Below, one piece after another: positions 6,911 through 14,043 of a stretch of DNA of 36,415 bases (positions are counted from its first letter, which is position 1; each line of letters begins with the position of its first letter). A program made the position numbers and the translations under genes. The notes below the pieces were generated by a model that saw nothing but the letters and a program-made list of their open reading frames with translations, searched no databases and was not told the origin of the DNA. The stretch comes from Caulobacter segnis (lineage in GTDB: Bacteria > Pseudomonadota > Alphaproteobacteria > Caulobacterales > Caulobacteraceae). The stretch covers positions 1-36,415 of the forward strand of contig NZ_QFQZ01000049.1 of assembly GCF_003243465.1 (NCBI RefSeq), given 5' to 3'.

Positions 6911-8050
6911 TTAATGCTCCAGCCCCGCCAGCCGCCGGCGCTCGGCGTCGGTCAGGAAGGACGCTGTCTCCAGGCGGCTCCACAGGGCGTCGCGCTCGGC
7001 CGACAGGGCCGGGACGGCGTCGAGATCGGGGGCGATCTTCGCGCCCGGGAACTTCACCGCCAGCCAGGCGGTCAGCGCCCGCGCCGCCCGCTCGGCCAGC
7101 GGAACCACCGTGCCGCGCCAGAAGGCGGCGTTGGCCTCGCGGTAGTTGGCGTAGGTGTTGTCGCCGGGAATGCCGAGCAGCTGTGGCGGCACGCCAAACG
7201 CCAGGGCGATCTCACGGGCGGCGGCGTGCTTGCCCTCGGTGAAGTCCATCTCGGCCGGGGTCAGCGACATGGCCCGCCAGTCGAGGCCGCCCTCCAAGAG
7301 CAGCGGCCGGCCGGCGTTGGCCTGGCCCGAATGGGCGTTGGCCAGCTCGGTCTTCAGCCGGTCGAACTGCTCGTCGGTCAGCCGGTCGCCGGCGTCCTTG
7401 GACGAATAGACCAGCGCGCCCGAGGGCCGGGCGGAGTTGTCCAGCAACGCCTTGTTCCAGGTGCTGGAGGCGTTGTGGACGTCGATCGCGAAGGCCGCGG
7501 CTTCGAGGGGCGAAAAGCCGTAGTGATCGTTGGTCGGATTGAACAGCTTCAGGTGCAGCACCGGCAGCCAGCCGTCGCCGTCGCGGCCGATCCGCACCGT
7601 GCGCCCGGCGGCCTGGTAGTCATAGGCCAGCGGCCAGCCGCGCGGGCCGGGGACGACGGTCATCCGGTCGGGGCGCAGGGCGTAGAGCTCGCTCGGCTGG
7701 GCCTCGCCCGCCGCTTCGAGGTAGGCGTTGCCGGCGACCTGCAGATTGCCAAAGAACGCCTCCATCAGGTCTGGCCCGCCCTGCTCCGGATTCGGCCGGT
7801 CGAGCAGGCGCTTGAGAGGGTGATCGTCGGTCCGGCGACCGTCGACGAAGACGGTGAGCGGCGTCGCGGCGGCGGCCTCGGCGATCATCCGGACGCAGCG
7901 ATAGGCCACCGGGTTCTTGGCGAACCCCTCGGCCGCCAGCGCGCCATAGTCCCGCGGCGTCCACTGCGGGCGGCCGCCGGTGGTCAGCGCGATCAACCGC
8001 GCGGCGCGGGAGTCCTTGCGCTCAGGCGGGCGTGGTTTGGGGAAGAGCAT
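6911..8050 (-). CDS. GTA portal protein gp3-like (HK97 family)
   Basis: This 379-residue protein is an HK97-type portal, the dodecameric ring through which DNA enters the head. Landmarks are YRCVRMIAEAAAATPLTVF, HPLKRLLDRPNPEQGGPDLM, NLQVAGNAYLEA, LYALRPDRMTVVPGPRGWPL, HLKLFNPTNDHYGFSPLEAA and FGVPPQLLGIPGDNTYANY. The ATG at 8050 is preferred over the upstream reading because CGGAG lies about seven bases before it and the N-terminus MLFPKPRPPE is family-like. It is separated from the large terminase gene by the DUF559 unit and from gp3.5 by a repeat, so two hairpin-forming insertions flank it. Confidence 0.94.
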   Translation of the reverse strand: MLFPKPRPPERKDSRAARLIALTTGGRPQWTPRDYGALAAEGFAKNPVAYRCVRMIAEAAAATPLTVFVDGRRTDDHPLKRLLDRPNPEQGGPDLMEAFFGNLQVAGNAYLEAAGEAQPSELYALRPDRMTVVPGPRGWPLAYDYQAAGRTVRIGRDGDGWLPVLHLKLFNPTNDHYGFSPLEAAAFAIDVHNASSTWNKALLDNSARPSGALVYSSKDAGDRLTDEQFDRLKTELANAHSGQANAGRPLLLEGGLDWRAMSLTPAEMDFTEGKHAAAREIALAFGVPPQLLGIPGDNTYANYREANAAFWRGTVVPLAERAARALTAWLAVKFPGAKIAPDLDAVPALSAERDALWSRLETASFLTDAERRRLAGLEH

Positions 8051-8112
8051 GGGGGAGCTCCGGTGGGTGGAGTTGAGAACAAAAAGGGAACAATGTAGAG
8101 TTGCGAACACAT

Positions 8113-8162
8113 CCTTCTTCCCCCCTCGGGGGAGGAGGGCCGCAGGCCCGGAGGGGGCAAGT
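8113..8162. repeat. Family B half-repeat, left end of the DUF559 unit
   Basis: Reads CCTTCTTCCCCCCTCGGGGG at the left and ends GGAGGGGGCAAGT. It is the reverse complement of the first half of the family B copy that follows the DUF559 gene (8520-8573), so the two form inverted ends around that gene. Confidence 0.88.
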
Positions 8163-8175
8163 CAGGGAGTTTGCG

Positions 8176-8643
8176 ATGTCAGCGCCCAAGGCGACGGTGG
8201 CCAATGCGCGCCGCCTCAGGAAGGAGATGTCAAAGCCTGAGATGAACCTGTGGCACGCGCTCAGGCGCGGCGGCCTGGACGGCCACAAGTTCCGCCGCCA
8301 GCATCCGATCGGGCCCTATGTGCTGGATTTTTACTGCGCGGCGCTGCGGCTTGCCGTGGAGGTGGATAGCTACGCGCACTGTGTGGGCTCAAGACCAAGA
8401 CGAGACTTGGCTCGGGACCAATGGCTGCTCGCGCAAGGTGTCCGCACGCTGCGGATTCCGGCGCATGAGGTGATGGCGTCGGTGGACGATACGCTGGCGA
8501 CGATCCGCGAGCACATCACTCACTTGCCCCCTCCGGATGCTTCGCATCCTCCTCCCCCGGAGGGGGAAGAAGGTTCACTTTCCGACCCCGCTGGGGGCGG
8601 ACGACCTGCGCAGCAGGTCAGGTGGGGGCCTCGTGGCGGTTAA
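8176..8643 (+). CDS. DUF559 endonuclease-like protein bracketed by family B repeats
   Basis: This 155-residue protein matches DUF559, a small family with the Vsr-like endonuclease fold. Landmarks are ARRLRKEMSKPEMNLWHALR near residue 11, KFRRQHPIGPYVLDFYC, LRLAVEVDSYAH with the acidic metal-binding position, and RDQWLLAQGVRTLRIPAHEV. The natural domain ends near residue 115. The remaining 40 or so residues (proline- and glycine-rich, including HLPPPDASHPPPPEGEEGS) are encoded entirely by a family B repeat. The ATG at 8176 has AGGGAG six bases upstream. The stop TAA overlaps the terminase stop on the other strand within TTAA at 8640-8643. The inverted repeat flanks suggest a mobile unit. Confidence 0.88.
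   Translation: MSAPKATVANARRLRKEMSKPEMNLWHALRRGGLDGHKFRRQHPIGPYVLDFYCAALRLAVEVDSYAHCVGSRPRRDLARDQWLLAQGVRTLRIPAHEVMASVDDTLATIREHITHLPPPDASHPPPPEGEEGSLSDPAGGGRPAQQVRWGPRGG
8520..8630. repeat. Family B repeat, right end of the DUF559 unit
   Basis: Begins TCACTTGCCCCCTCCGGATG and ends GGTCAGGTGGGGGCC. Its first half is the inverted partner of 8113-8162. It also encodes the last part of the DUF559 protein and lies at the 3' end of the large terminase gene. Confidence 0.9.
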
Positions 8644-9935
8644 AGCGCCCGCAGCCTCGGCGTCTGCCGTCCGCCCAGCATCAGCTCGCTCACCGCCCAG
8701 ACCAGGGCGTCCGCGCGGTCGGGGCTGTGTTCCAGGTCGCCGGAGCCGAGCGCCATCAGCTCCTCCTCCAGCGCCACGAACGGTCCGCAGTGCAGCACCC
8801 GGCCCTGTTCGTACAAGGCGGCCACCGGCTCGGCGCGGGCGCGCTTGCCGACCGACGCGCGCACCAGCTTCACCCGGCACGGCGGGTCGGCCTGGGCCAG
8901 GACCGAGCGGACCATGTCGCCGCCCTGGTTGGCCTCGGCCACGAGGGCGTCGGCGGCCCAGGCGCGCGCGGCGGCCACCGCCCTCGCGGCCCAGCCGGCG
9001 GGGGACAGTCCCCGCGCGGTCTCGTCGGCCAGGACGAAGGCGCGGTCGTCGCGGCGGCCAACAACCACGATCCCGCAGGCGTCGCCGCCGGCAGTGGCGG
9101 GCGGGTCGACGGCGACGACGACGCGGTCCAGGCGGGCCGGCCGCGCGGCGCGGCACCTGGCCAGATCCTCGGCGCGGAACAGGCCGCCGTCGGTCTCGAC
9201 GATGACCCCGTCCAGCTCCTGGGCGGCCAGGCGCGTGCCGCCATAGAGGCTCTCCAGCGTCCGCAGGAAGGCGGGCGCCAGGTTGCCGGCGTTGGCGGCC
9301 GTGCCTGCGCGGGTGAGCGACACGCCCGGCTCGGCCATCAGCACCTTCAGGGCCTTGTGCGGCTTGGGCGTCGTGGTCACCACCAGACGCGGATCGGTCC
9401 CCAGGCGCAGGCCGAAGCGCAGCATGGCCAGGGTGTCGCCCGGCTTGGGCCAGGCGCAGAACTCGTCGGCCCAGGCGGCGTGGAACTGCGGGCCGCGCAG
9501 GGACTCCGGGTCCTCGGCCGAGAAGGCGTAGGCGCAGGCGCCGTTGGGCCAGACCAGGCGCCGGCGGGAGGCTTCCCAGCGGGGGCGCTCGTCTGCGAGC
9601 GACAGCGCCTTGAGGCCCGAGGGCCCCTCGATCATCACCTCGCGCACGTCGTGGAAGGTGGGGCCGACCAAGGCGAGCCGAGCGCCGGCCGCGGCCTGCT
9701 CGTTCAGCCAGGCGGCGCCGGCGTAGGTCTTGCCCGCGCCGCGCCCGCCCAGGAACAACCAGGCGGACCAAGGATTAGGCGGGGGAACCTGATGGTCCGC
9801 CCGGAAGCGGATCGTTCGAAGCCTCTCCGCGAGCTGGCCCGCCAGGTCCGGACGGTCCTCGTTGATCCCGCTCAGCCAGGTATTTAAGTTCTCGGGATCC
9901 AGCAAACTTCGAAAGTCGTTCGCGCACTTCGGCAT
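8640..9935 (-). CDS. GTA large terminase gp2-like (ATPase and nuclease)
   Basis: This 431-residue protein is the DNA packaging motor. The N-terminal ATPase has Walker A GGRGAGKT at residues 63-70, the Walker B pair DE at 157-158 in FHAAWADEF, and the coupling motif TTTP at 187-190. The C-terminal RNase H-like nuclease has acidic residues Asp277 (VVVAVDPPATAGGDAC), Glu334 (VAEANQGGDMV) and Asp409 (PDRADALVW). The start is uncertain: ATG at 9935 is chosen as the nearest before the conserved LNTWLSGINEDRPDLAGQLA segment, but ATG at 9977 is possible. It overlaps the small terminase frame by about 160 bases. The stop TAA shares TTAA with the convergent DUF559 gene. Confidence 0.94.
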   Translation of the reverse strand: MPKCANDFRSLLDPENLNTWLSGINEDRPDLAGQLAERLRTIRFRADHQVPPPNPWSAWLFLGGRGAGKTYAGAAWLNEQAAAGARLALVGPTFHDVREVMIEGPSGLKALSLADERPRWEASRRRLVWPNGACAYAFSAEDPESLRGPQFHAAWADEFCAWPKPGDTLAMLRFGLRLGTDPRLVVTTTPKPHKALKVLMAEPGVSLTRAGTAANAGNLAPAFLRTLESLYGGTRLAAQELDGVIVETDGGLFRAEDLARCRAARPARLDRVVVAVDPPATAGGDACGIVVVGRRDDRAFVLADETARGLSPAGWAARAVAAARAWAADALVAEANQGGDMVRSVLAQADPPCRVKLVRASVGKRARAEPVAALYEQGRVLHCGPFVALEEELMALGSGDLEHSPDRADALVWAVSELMLGGRQTPRLRAL

Positions 9936-10254
9936 GAAGCTCGGCGATACGCTGAGCGTTCCATTGGGCGTCTGCATCCATCGGGGTCTCCGTATTAGCG
10001 CGGTCTGCGCAGTCGTCGGCTTCAAGGGTGCGCTGCAGGGCCGAAAGCGCTCGGCCGACCCGGCGGCCATTCCCACGGAACAGCTTCACCGCCCGGCCCG
10101 CCTTCGCGGCCTTGGCGGCGATCTCCATTCTCGCCTCGGAAGATTTGTCCTGACTGGCGGTTAGCGTCTCCGCCGCCGCCTGGGCGTAGGTCCTGGAGAC
10201 CAACTCCTCGATGGCGTTCAGCAGGGCTTCGATGTCTTCGCTTTTCTGGGCCAT
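9775..10254 (-). CDS. GTA small terminase gp1-like
   Basis: This 159-residue protein lies directly upstream of the large terminase, where gp1 of the Rhodobacter GTA acts as the small terminase. It is mostly helical: LLNAIEELVSRTYAQAAAET near the start, ARMEIAAKAAKAGRAVKLFR in the middle, and QRIAELHAEVRERLSKF near residue 101. The last 40 residues are low-complexity Gly/Pro/Arg and lie in the part that overlaps the large terminase frame, so they may be under little constraint. The ATG at 10254 has no strong ribosome site. It is the first gene after the presumed GTA promoter. The call rests on position and helical character more than on motifs. Confidence 0.75.
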   Translation of the reverse strand: MAQKSEDIEALLNAIEELVSRTYAQAAAETLTASQDKSSEARMEIAAKAAKAGRAVKLFRGNGRRVGRALSALQRTLEADDCADRANTETPMDADAQWNAQRIAELHAEVRERLSKFAGSRELKYLAERDQRGPSGPGGPARGEASNDPLPGGPSGSPA

Positions 10255-10309
10255 GACACAAAGGTACGGCGCCAGCGGACGCGGATGATCCAGACGGCTA
10301 TAAAAGTGA

Positions 10310-10322
10310 CAAGCCTCTGATT
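10310..10322 (-). promoter_or_regulatory. IHF-type site in the GTA promoter region
   Basis: On the minus strand the 13 bases read AATCAGAGGCTTG, an exact match to the IHF consensus WATCARNNNNTTR. It lies 56 bases before the gp1 start, next to an AT-richer stretch CACTTTTATAGCC. The Caulobacter crescentus GTA cluster is known to be activated by GafY together with IHF. A one-base-exact -35/-10 pair was not found, so core promoter positions are left open. The same 187-base gap (10255-10441) also serves the divergent SDR gene. Confidence 0.55.
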
Positions 10323-10441
10323 TCCCGCCACTTCATCTCGCCAACTCCGAGCATGGAGCGCGCTGAACGCCCGTTCTTGACCTCGCGGCCGGCTCGACAG
10401 CGGCGCTGGCGGCGGCCACCCTGGCGAAAAAGGGAGAGAGC

Positions 10442-11194
10442 ATGACAGACCTGACCGGAAGGACCGTCCTGGTCACCGGCGCCTCGTCCGGCATCGGGGC
10501 GCATCTGGCCCGCCGCGCGGCCGCCGCCGGCGCCCGGGTGGCCCTGGCCGCGCGCCGCGCCGACCGCCTGGAGGCGCTGGTCGCCGAGATCGGCCCCAAC
10601 GCGGCGGCGTTTTCGATGGACGTCGAGGACGAGGGCTCGATCATCGCCGGCTATGACGCGATCGAAGCCCGCCTGGGCGCGCCGGACACGGTGATCGCCA
10701 ACGCCGGGATCAATGTTCAAGGCTCGGCCCTCGACATCGCGGCCGCCGACTTCGACAAGGTGCTGGGCGTCAACACCCGGGGCGTCTTCCTGACCGCCCG
10801 CGAGGGGGCGCGGCGGATGATCCGCGCGGGCTCGGAAGCGAGCGGCCGGGGCCGCGTGCTGCTGGTCGCCTCGATCGGCGCGCACAAGGTGCTGCCGGGC
10901 GTCACCGCCTACTGCGCGTCCAAGGCCGCCACCGCCATGATGGGCAAGAGCCTGGCCCGCGAATGGGCCCGCAAGGGGATCAACGTCAACGTCCTGTGCC
11001 CCGGCTACATCCGCACCGAGCTGAACAGCGACTGGTTCGACACCGAGGGCGGCCAGCGGCTGGTCGGAAGCTTCCCCCGCAAGCGGCTGATGGACGAGGA
11101 CGACCTGACGGGGACGGCGCTCTACCTGTGCTCGGACGCCGCGCGGGCGGTGACGGGGAGCGTGTTCACGGTGGACGACGGGCAGTCGCTGTAA
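10442..11194 (+). CDS. Short-chain dehydrogenase/reductase
   Basis: This 250-residue protein is a classical SDR. It has the cofactor motif TGASSGIG at residues 12-19, the stabilising NAG at 87-89, and the catalytic Ser144, Tyr157 and Lys161 in YCASKAA. The segment LCPGYIRTELNSDWFDTEGG follows. The ending VTGSVFTVDDGQSL is typical of the FabG-like group. ArgArg and no acidic residue after the second strand (ALAARRADRL) suggest NADP(H). The substrate cannot be told from sequence. GGGAGAG just before the ATG is a good ribosome site. It is divergent from the GTA operon and ends before a family B repeat, so it is probably transcribed alone. Confidence 0.9.
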   Translation: MTDLTGRTVLVTGASSGIGAHLARRAAAAGARVALAARRADRLEALVAEIGPNAAAFSMDVEDEGSIIAGYDAIEARLGAPDTVIANAGINVQGSALDIAAADFDKVLGVNTRGVFLTAREGARRMIRAGSEASGRGRVLLVASIGAHKVLPGVTAYCASKAATAMMGKSLAREWARKGINVNVLCPGYIRTELNSDWFDTEGGQRLVGSFPRKRLMDEDDLTGTALYLCSDAARAVTGSVFTVDDGQSL

Positions 11195-11201
11195 GCGGGC
11201 T

Positions 11202-11304
11202 ACTCGCCCCCTCCGCGCTTCGCGCTCCTCCCCCGGAGGGGGAAGAAGGAATACCTTCCGCCCCCTCCGGGGGCGGACGACCGCGAAGCGGTCAGGTGGG
11301 GGCC
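11202..11304. repeat. Palindromic repeat, family B, between SDR and DUF2236 genes
   Basis: Begins ACTCGCCCCCTCCGCGC and ends GGTCAGGTGGGGGCC. It lies between two convergent genes. The stop codon of the DUF2236 gene is the TCA within GGTCAGGT at 11292-11294, so the repeat end supplies that stop. Confidence 0.9.
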
Positions 11305-12191
11305 AGCGGCGCCCGCCGATAGACCCACGCCCCCGGCAGGCCCAGCCGCTCGCAGGCCTCGTAGGGCGGCGCGCCGGGGATGGGGACGCGGTCGGCCAGC
11401 CGCGCGGCGGCGCGGATGACCGGGCGCTCCAACGGTCTCGGCAGCCACTCGGGCCCCAGACCCAGCACCGCGCGGACATCTTCCGGAACCAACCCCACCG
11501 CCGCGCGGATCAGCGGATGCTGCAGCCGGCTGAGCGGGCCGGCGATCCGCACGCCGCGCATCAGGTCCAGGAACTCCAGCACGATCTCCGACCGCTCCAG
11601 CCGGGGCAGCATGGCCGCCAGCTGGGCCCGCCACTCGGCTTCGCTCGCCGGCGCACCCAGGGCGCCGTAGAGCCGCGCGGCCGGAGCGGCCTCGGCGTAG
11701 AAGTGGTCGCGGTCGGTTTGCGACAACGGCTCGACCAGGGCGTGGTAGGCCGACAGAAACCCGAAGCTGGCCGTGGCCTGCACCCAGTCCAGCAGGGCGA
11801 CATCGTCGGCGCGATAGGCCTCGCCGCCCGGCGTCGTCCCCGCCACGCGGGCGTGCTGGCGGCCGACGCCGGCGATCATCGCCTCGGCGACCGAGCGCGC
11901 GCCGTAGACCGTGACCATGGCCGCCAGGCCCGTGCGCTTCAGGCGTCCCAGCGGATCGGCCCGGAAGGTCGAGTGCTCCCAGACGCCGGTGCGCACGCGC
12001 GGCTCGGCCAGCTCCAGGAGCACCGCCGTGATCCCGCCGACAAATAGGGAGACCGGGTTCTTGAACACCCGCCACGAGACCGAGTCCGCCGCCGCCAGGG
12101 CCGGCTCGCCGGGCGGCTGGCGAAAATCGACGCGCGGACCGCCCTTAATCTCGAACAGGGTCTTGGCGGCGTCGGCGAAACGGGGTTTCAA
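11292..12191 (-). CDS. DUF2236 oxygenase-like protein (MpaB / latex-clearing type)
   Basis: This 299-residue protein belongs to DUF2236, the family of MpaB and rubber oxygenase-like proteins that often bind b-type heme. Landmarks are FVGGITAVLLELAEPRVRTG, VWEHSTFRADPLGRLKRT, GVGRQHARVAGTTPGG and LLDWVQATASFGFLSAY. The histidines in WEHS and RQHARV are the conserved candidates for cofactor binding. The gene starts with TTG at 12191, supported by GGAGG six to seven bases upstream. Its last residues APT and the stop lie inside a family B repeat, so the original C-terminus may have been replaced. The substrate is unknown. Confidence 0.82.
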   Translation of the reverse strand: MKPRFADAAKTLFEIKGGPRVDFRQPPGEPALAAADSVSWRVFKNPVSLFVGGITAVLLELAEPRVRTGVWEHSTFRADPLGRLKRTGLAAMVTVYGARSVAEAMIAGVGRQHARVAGTTPGGEAYRADDVALLDWVQATASFGFLSAYHALVEPLSQTDRDHFYAEAAPAARLYGALGAPASEAEWRAQLAAMLPRLERSEIVLEFLDLMRGVRIAGPLSRLQHPLIRAAVGLVPEDVRAVLGLGPEWLPRPLERPVIRAAARLADRVPIPGAPPYEACERLGLPGAWVYRRAPLAPT

Positions 12192-12253
12192 GAGGCGCCT
12201 CCGGGAACGGCTTTCGACACCCTAACGCTGAAAGCCGGACCGCGCGCATGGAC

Positions 12254-12281
12254 TTGTCATGTTAGCGCTCCCATCTATAGC
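12254..12281 (+). promoter_or_regulatory. Promoter with XylR-type operator for the KGSA dehydrogenase
   Basis: TTGTCA at 12254-12259 and TATAGC at 12276-12281 form a -35/-10 pair with a 16-base spacer. Between them lies TGTTAGCGCTCCCA (12260-12273), a LacI-family-type palindrome that differs by one base from the xylX operator of Caulobacter as I remember it (TGTTAGCGCTACCA). This implies repression by XylR and induction by xylose. Confidence 0.65.
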
Positions 12282-12313
12282 CATCGCAACGACAACACTG
12301 CAGGACGACCAAC

Positions 12314-13897
12314 GTGCATCTGACCGGCCAGCTTCTGATCGGCGGCGAAAGCCGCAAGGGAACCAACGGCGAGATCAAGGGCGTCAATCCGGCGACCGGC
12401 GAGACCCTGGAACCGGCCTTCGGCGGCGCGACCAAGGCCGATGTCGATGCGGCGGCGGCCCTGGCCCACGAGGCCTTCGCCAGCTATCGCGCCCTGCCCT
12501 ACGAGACCCGCGCGACCTTCCTGGAGTCGATCGCCGAGCACATCGAGGCGATCGGCGATGATCTGATCGTCCGCACCATGGCCGAGACCGGCCTGCCGCG
12601 TCCCCGCCTGGAAGGCGAGCGCGGCCGCACCGTGGGCCAGCTGCGCCTGTTCGCCAGCGTGCTGCGCGACGGCGGCTTCCTGGAAGCCCGCATCGACCCG
12701 GCCCTGCCGGAGCGCAAGCCGCTGCCGCGTCCGGACCTGCGCCTGCGCAACGTGCCGCTGGGTCCCGTGGCCGTGTTCGGCGCGTCGAACTTCCCGCTGG
12801 CCTTCTCGGTGGCCGGCGGCGACACCGCCTCGGCCCTGGCGGCCGGCTGCCCGGTGATCGTCAAGGCTCACCCGGCCCATCCCGGCGCCTCGGAGCTGGT
12901 CGGCCGCGCGATCCAGGCCGCCGTCGCCGCCTGCGGCCTGCACCCGGGCGTGTTCTCGATGATCCACGACAGCGGCTATGAGGTCAGCCAGGCGCTGGTC
13001 GCCGATCCGCGCGTCAAGGCCGCCGGCTTCACCGGCTCGCGTCGCGGCGGCCTCGCCCTGCTGGCCATCGCCCAGGGCCGCCCCGAGCCGATCCCGTTCT
13101 ACGCCGAGATGAGCAGCATCAATCCGGTGATCATGCTGCCCGCCGCCCTGAAGGCGCGCGGCGCGGCGATCGCCCCGGACTTCGTGGCCGCCCTGACCCT
13201 GGGCGCGGGCCAGTTCTGCACCAATCCCGGCCTGATCCTGGCGATCGACGGCCCCGAGCTGGACGCCTTCGTCGAAGCCGCCGGCAAGGCGGTCGAAGCC
13301 GCCCCGGCCTCGGTCATGCTGACCCCCGGCATCTGCAAGGCGTTCGCGCACGGCGTCGCCGCCCTGACCGAAGCCAAGGAAGTGACGACGGTGGCGCGCG
13401 GCGTCCCGGGTTCCGACGGCAGCCACACCGGCCGCGCGGCACTGTTCAGCGTCGCGGCCAAGGACTTCCTGGCCAATCCGCACCTGCACGAGGAAGTGTT
13501 CGGCGCGGCCTCGGTCGTGGTCCGCGCCGCCGACCAGGCCGAGCTGGAAAAGGTCGTGGCCGCCGTCGAGGGCCAGCTGACCATCGCCATCCACATGGAC
13601 GAGGCCGACCACGGCATCGCCGCGGCCCTGCTGCCGACCCTGGAGCTGAAGGCTGGCCGCATCCTCGTGAACGGCTTCGGCACCGGCGTGGAGGTGGCCC
13701 CGGCCATGGTCCACGGCGGCCCGTTCCCGGCCACCAGCGACGGCCGCACGACCTCGGTCGGCACGCTCGCCATCGCCCGCTTCCTGCGCCCGGTCAGCTA
13801 CCAGAACCTCCCCGAGGCCCTGCTGCCGGCCGAGCTGAAGACCGAGAACCCGCTGGGCATCGCGCGGCGCGTGGATGGCAAGGTGAAAGTCGGCTGA
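12314..13897 (+). CDS. Alpha-ketoglutaric semialdehyde dehydrogenase (ALDH family)
   Basis: This 527-residue aldehyde dehydrogenase matches the 2,5-dioxovalerate (alpha-ketoglutaric semialdehyde) dehydrogenase group, which oxidises the last intermediate of the Weimberg pathway for xylose, and related sugar-acid pathways, to alpha-ketoglutarate. Landmarks are INGxxG-like GQLLIGGESRKG, the oxyanion Asn159 in FGASNFPLAF, Lys184, the general base Glu265 in FYAEMSSINPV, and the nucleophile Cys302 in GAGQFCTNPGL. It starts with GTG at 12314, with AGGA about eight bases upstream. A XylR-type box lies in its promoter. In Caulobacter the xyl operon enzyme for this step is named xylA; whether this is that gene or a paralogue cannot be told here. 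Confidence 0.9.
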   Translation: MHLTGQLLIGGESRKGTNGEIKGVNPATGETLEPAFGGATKADVDAAAALAHEAFASYRALPYETRATFLESIAEHIEAIGDDLIVRTMAETGLPRPRLEGERGRTVGQLRLFASVLRDGGFLEARIDPALPERKPLPRPDLRLRNVPLGPVAVFGASNFPLAFSVAGGDTASALAAGCPVIVKAHPAHPGASELVGRAIQAAVAACGLHPGVFSMIHDSGYEVSQALVADPRVKAAGFTGSRRGGLALLAIAQGRPEPIPFYAEMSSINPVIMLPAALKARGAAIAPDFVAALTLGAGQFCTNPGLILAIDGPELDAFVEAAGKAVEAAPASVMLTPGICKAFAHGVAALTEAKEVTTVARGVPGSDGSHTGRAALFSVAAKDFLANPHLHEEVFGAASVVVRAADQAELEKVVAAVEGQLTIAIHMDEADHGIAAALLPTLELKAGRILVNGFGTGVEVAPAMVHGGPFPATSDGRTTSVGTLAIARFLRPVSYQNLPEALLPAELKTENPLGIARRVDGKVKVG

Positions 13898-13908
13898 GGC
13901 GACGGCCT

Positions 13909-14034
13909 CCTTCCGCCCCCTCTGGGGGCGGACCACCGCGCGTCGCGCGGTCAGGTGGGGGCAAGTAGGGAGATTTCGCTCCTGACTTGCCCCCTCCGCG
14001 CCTTCGGCGCTCCTCCCCCAGAGGGGGAAGAAGG
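13909..14034. repeat. Family B repeat in outward layout without a gene
   Basis: Two half modules point away from each other: CCTTCCGCCCCC to GGGGGCAAGT (13909-13966), an 18-base spacer AGGGAGATTTCGCTCCTG, then ACTTGCCCCC to GGGGGAAGAAGG (13985-14034). This is the order of the DUF559 unit at 8113-8630 without the gene. The spacer start resembles the bases before the DUF559 ATG. Confidence 0.88.
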
Positions 14035-14043
14035 TGCCCGCCT

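Noticed and set aside
1..10322. An intact prophage
   Set aside because: No integrase, repressor, replication or lysis genes or attachment repeats are seen, and gene order follows the Rhodobacter-type GTA.
12275..13936. Long minus-strand open frame opposite the aldehyde dehydrogenase
   Set aside because: The composition is typical of antisense high-GC frames, while the plus-strand frame has full ALDH active-site motifs.
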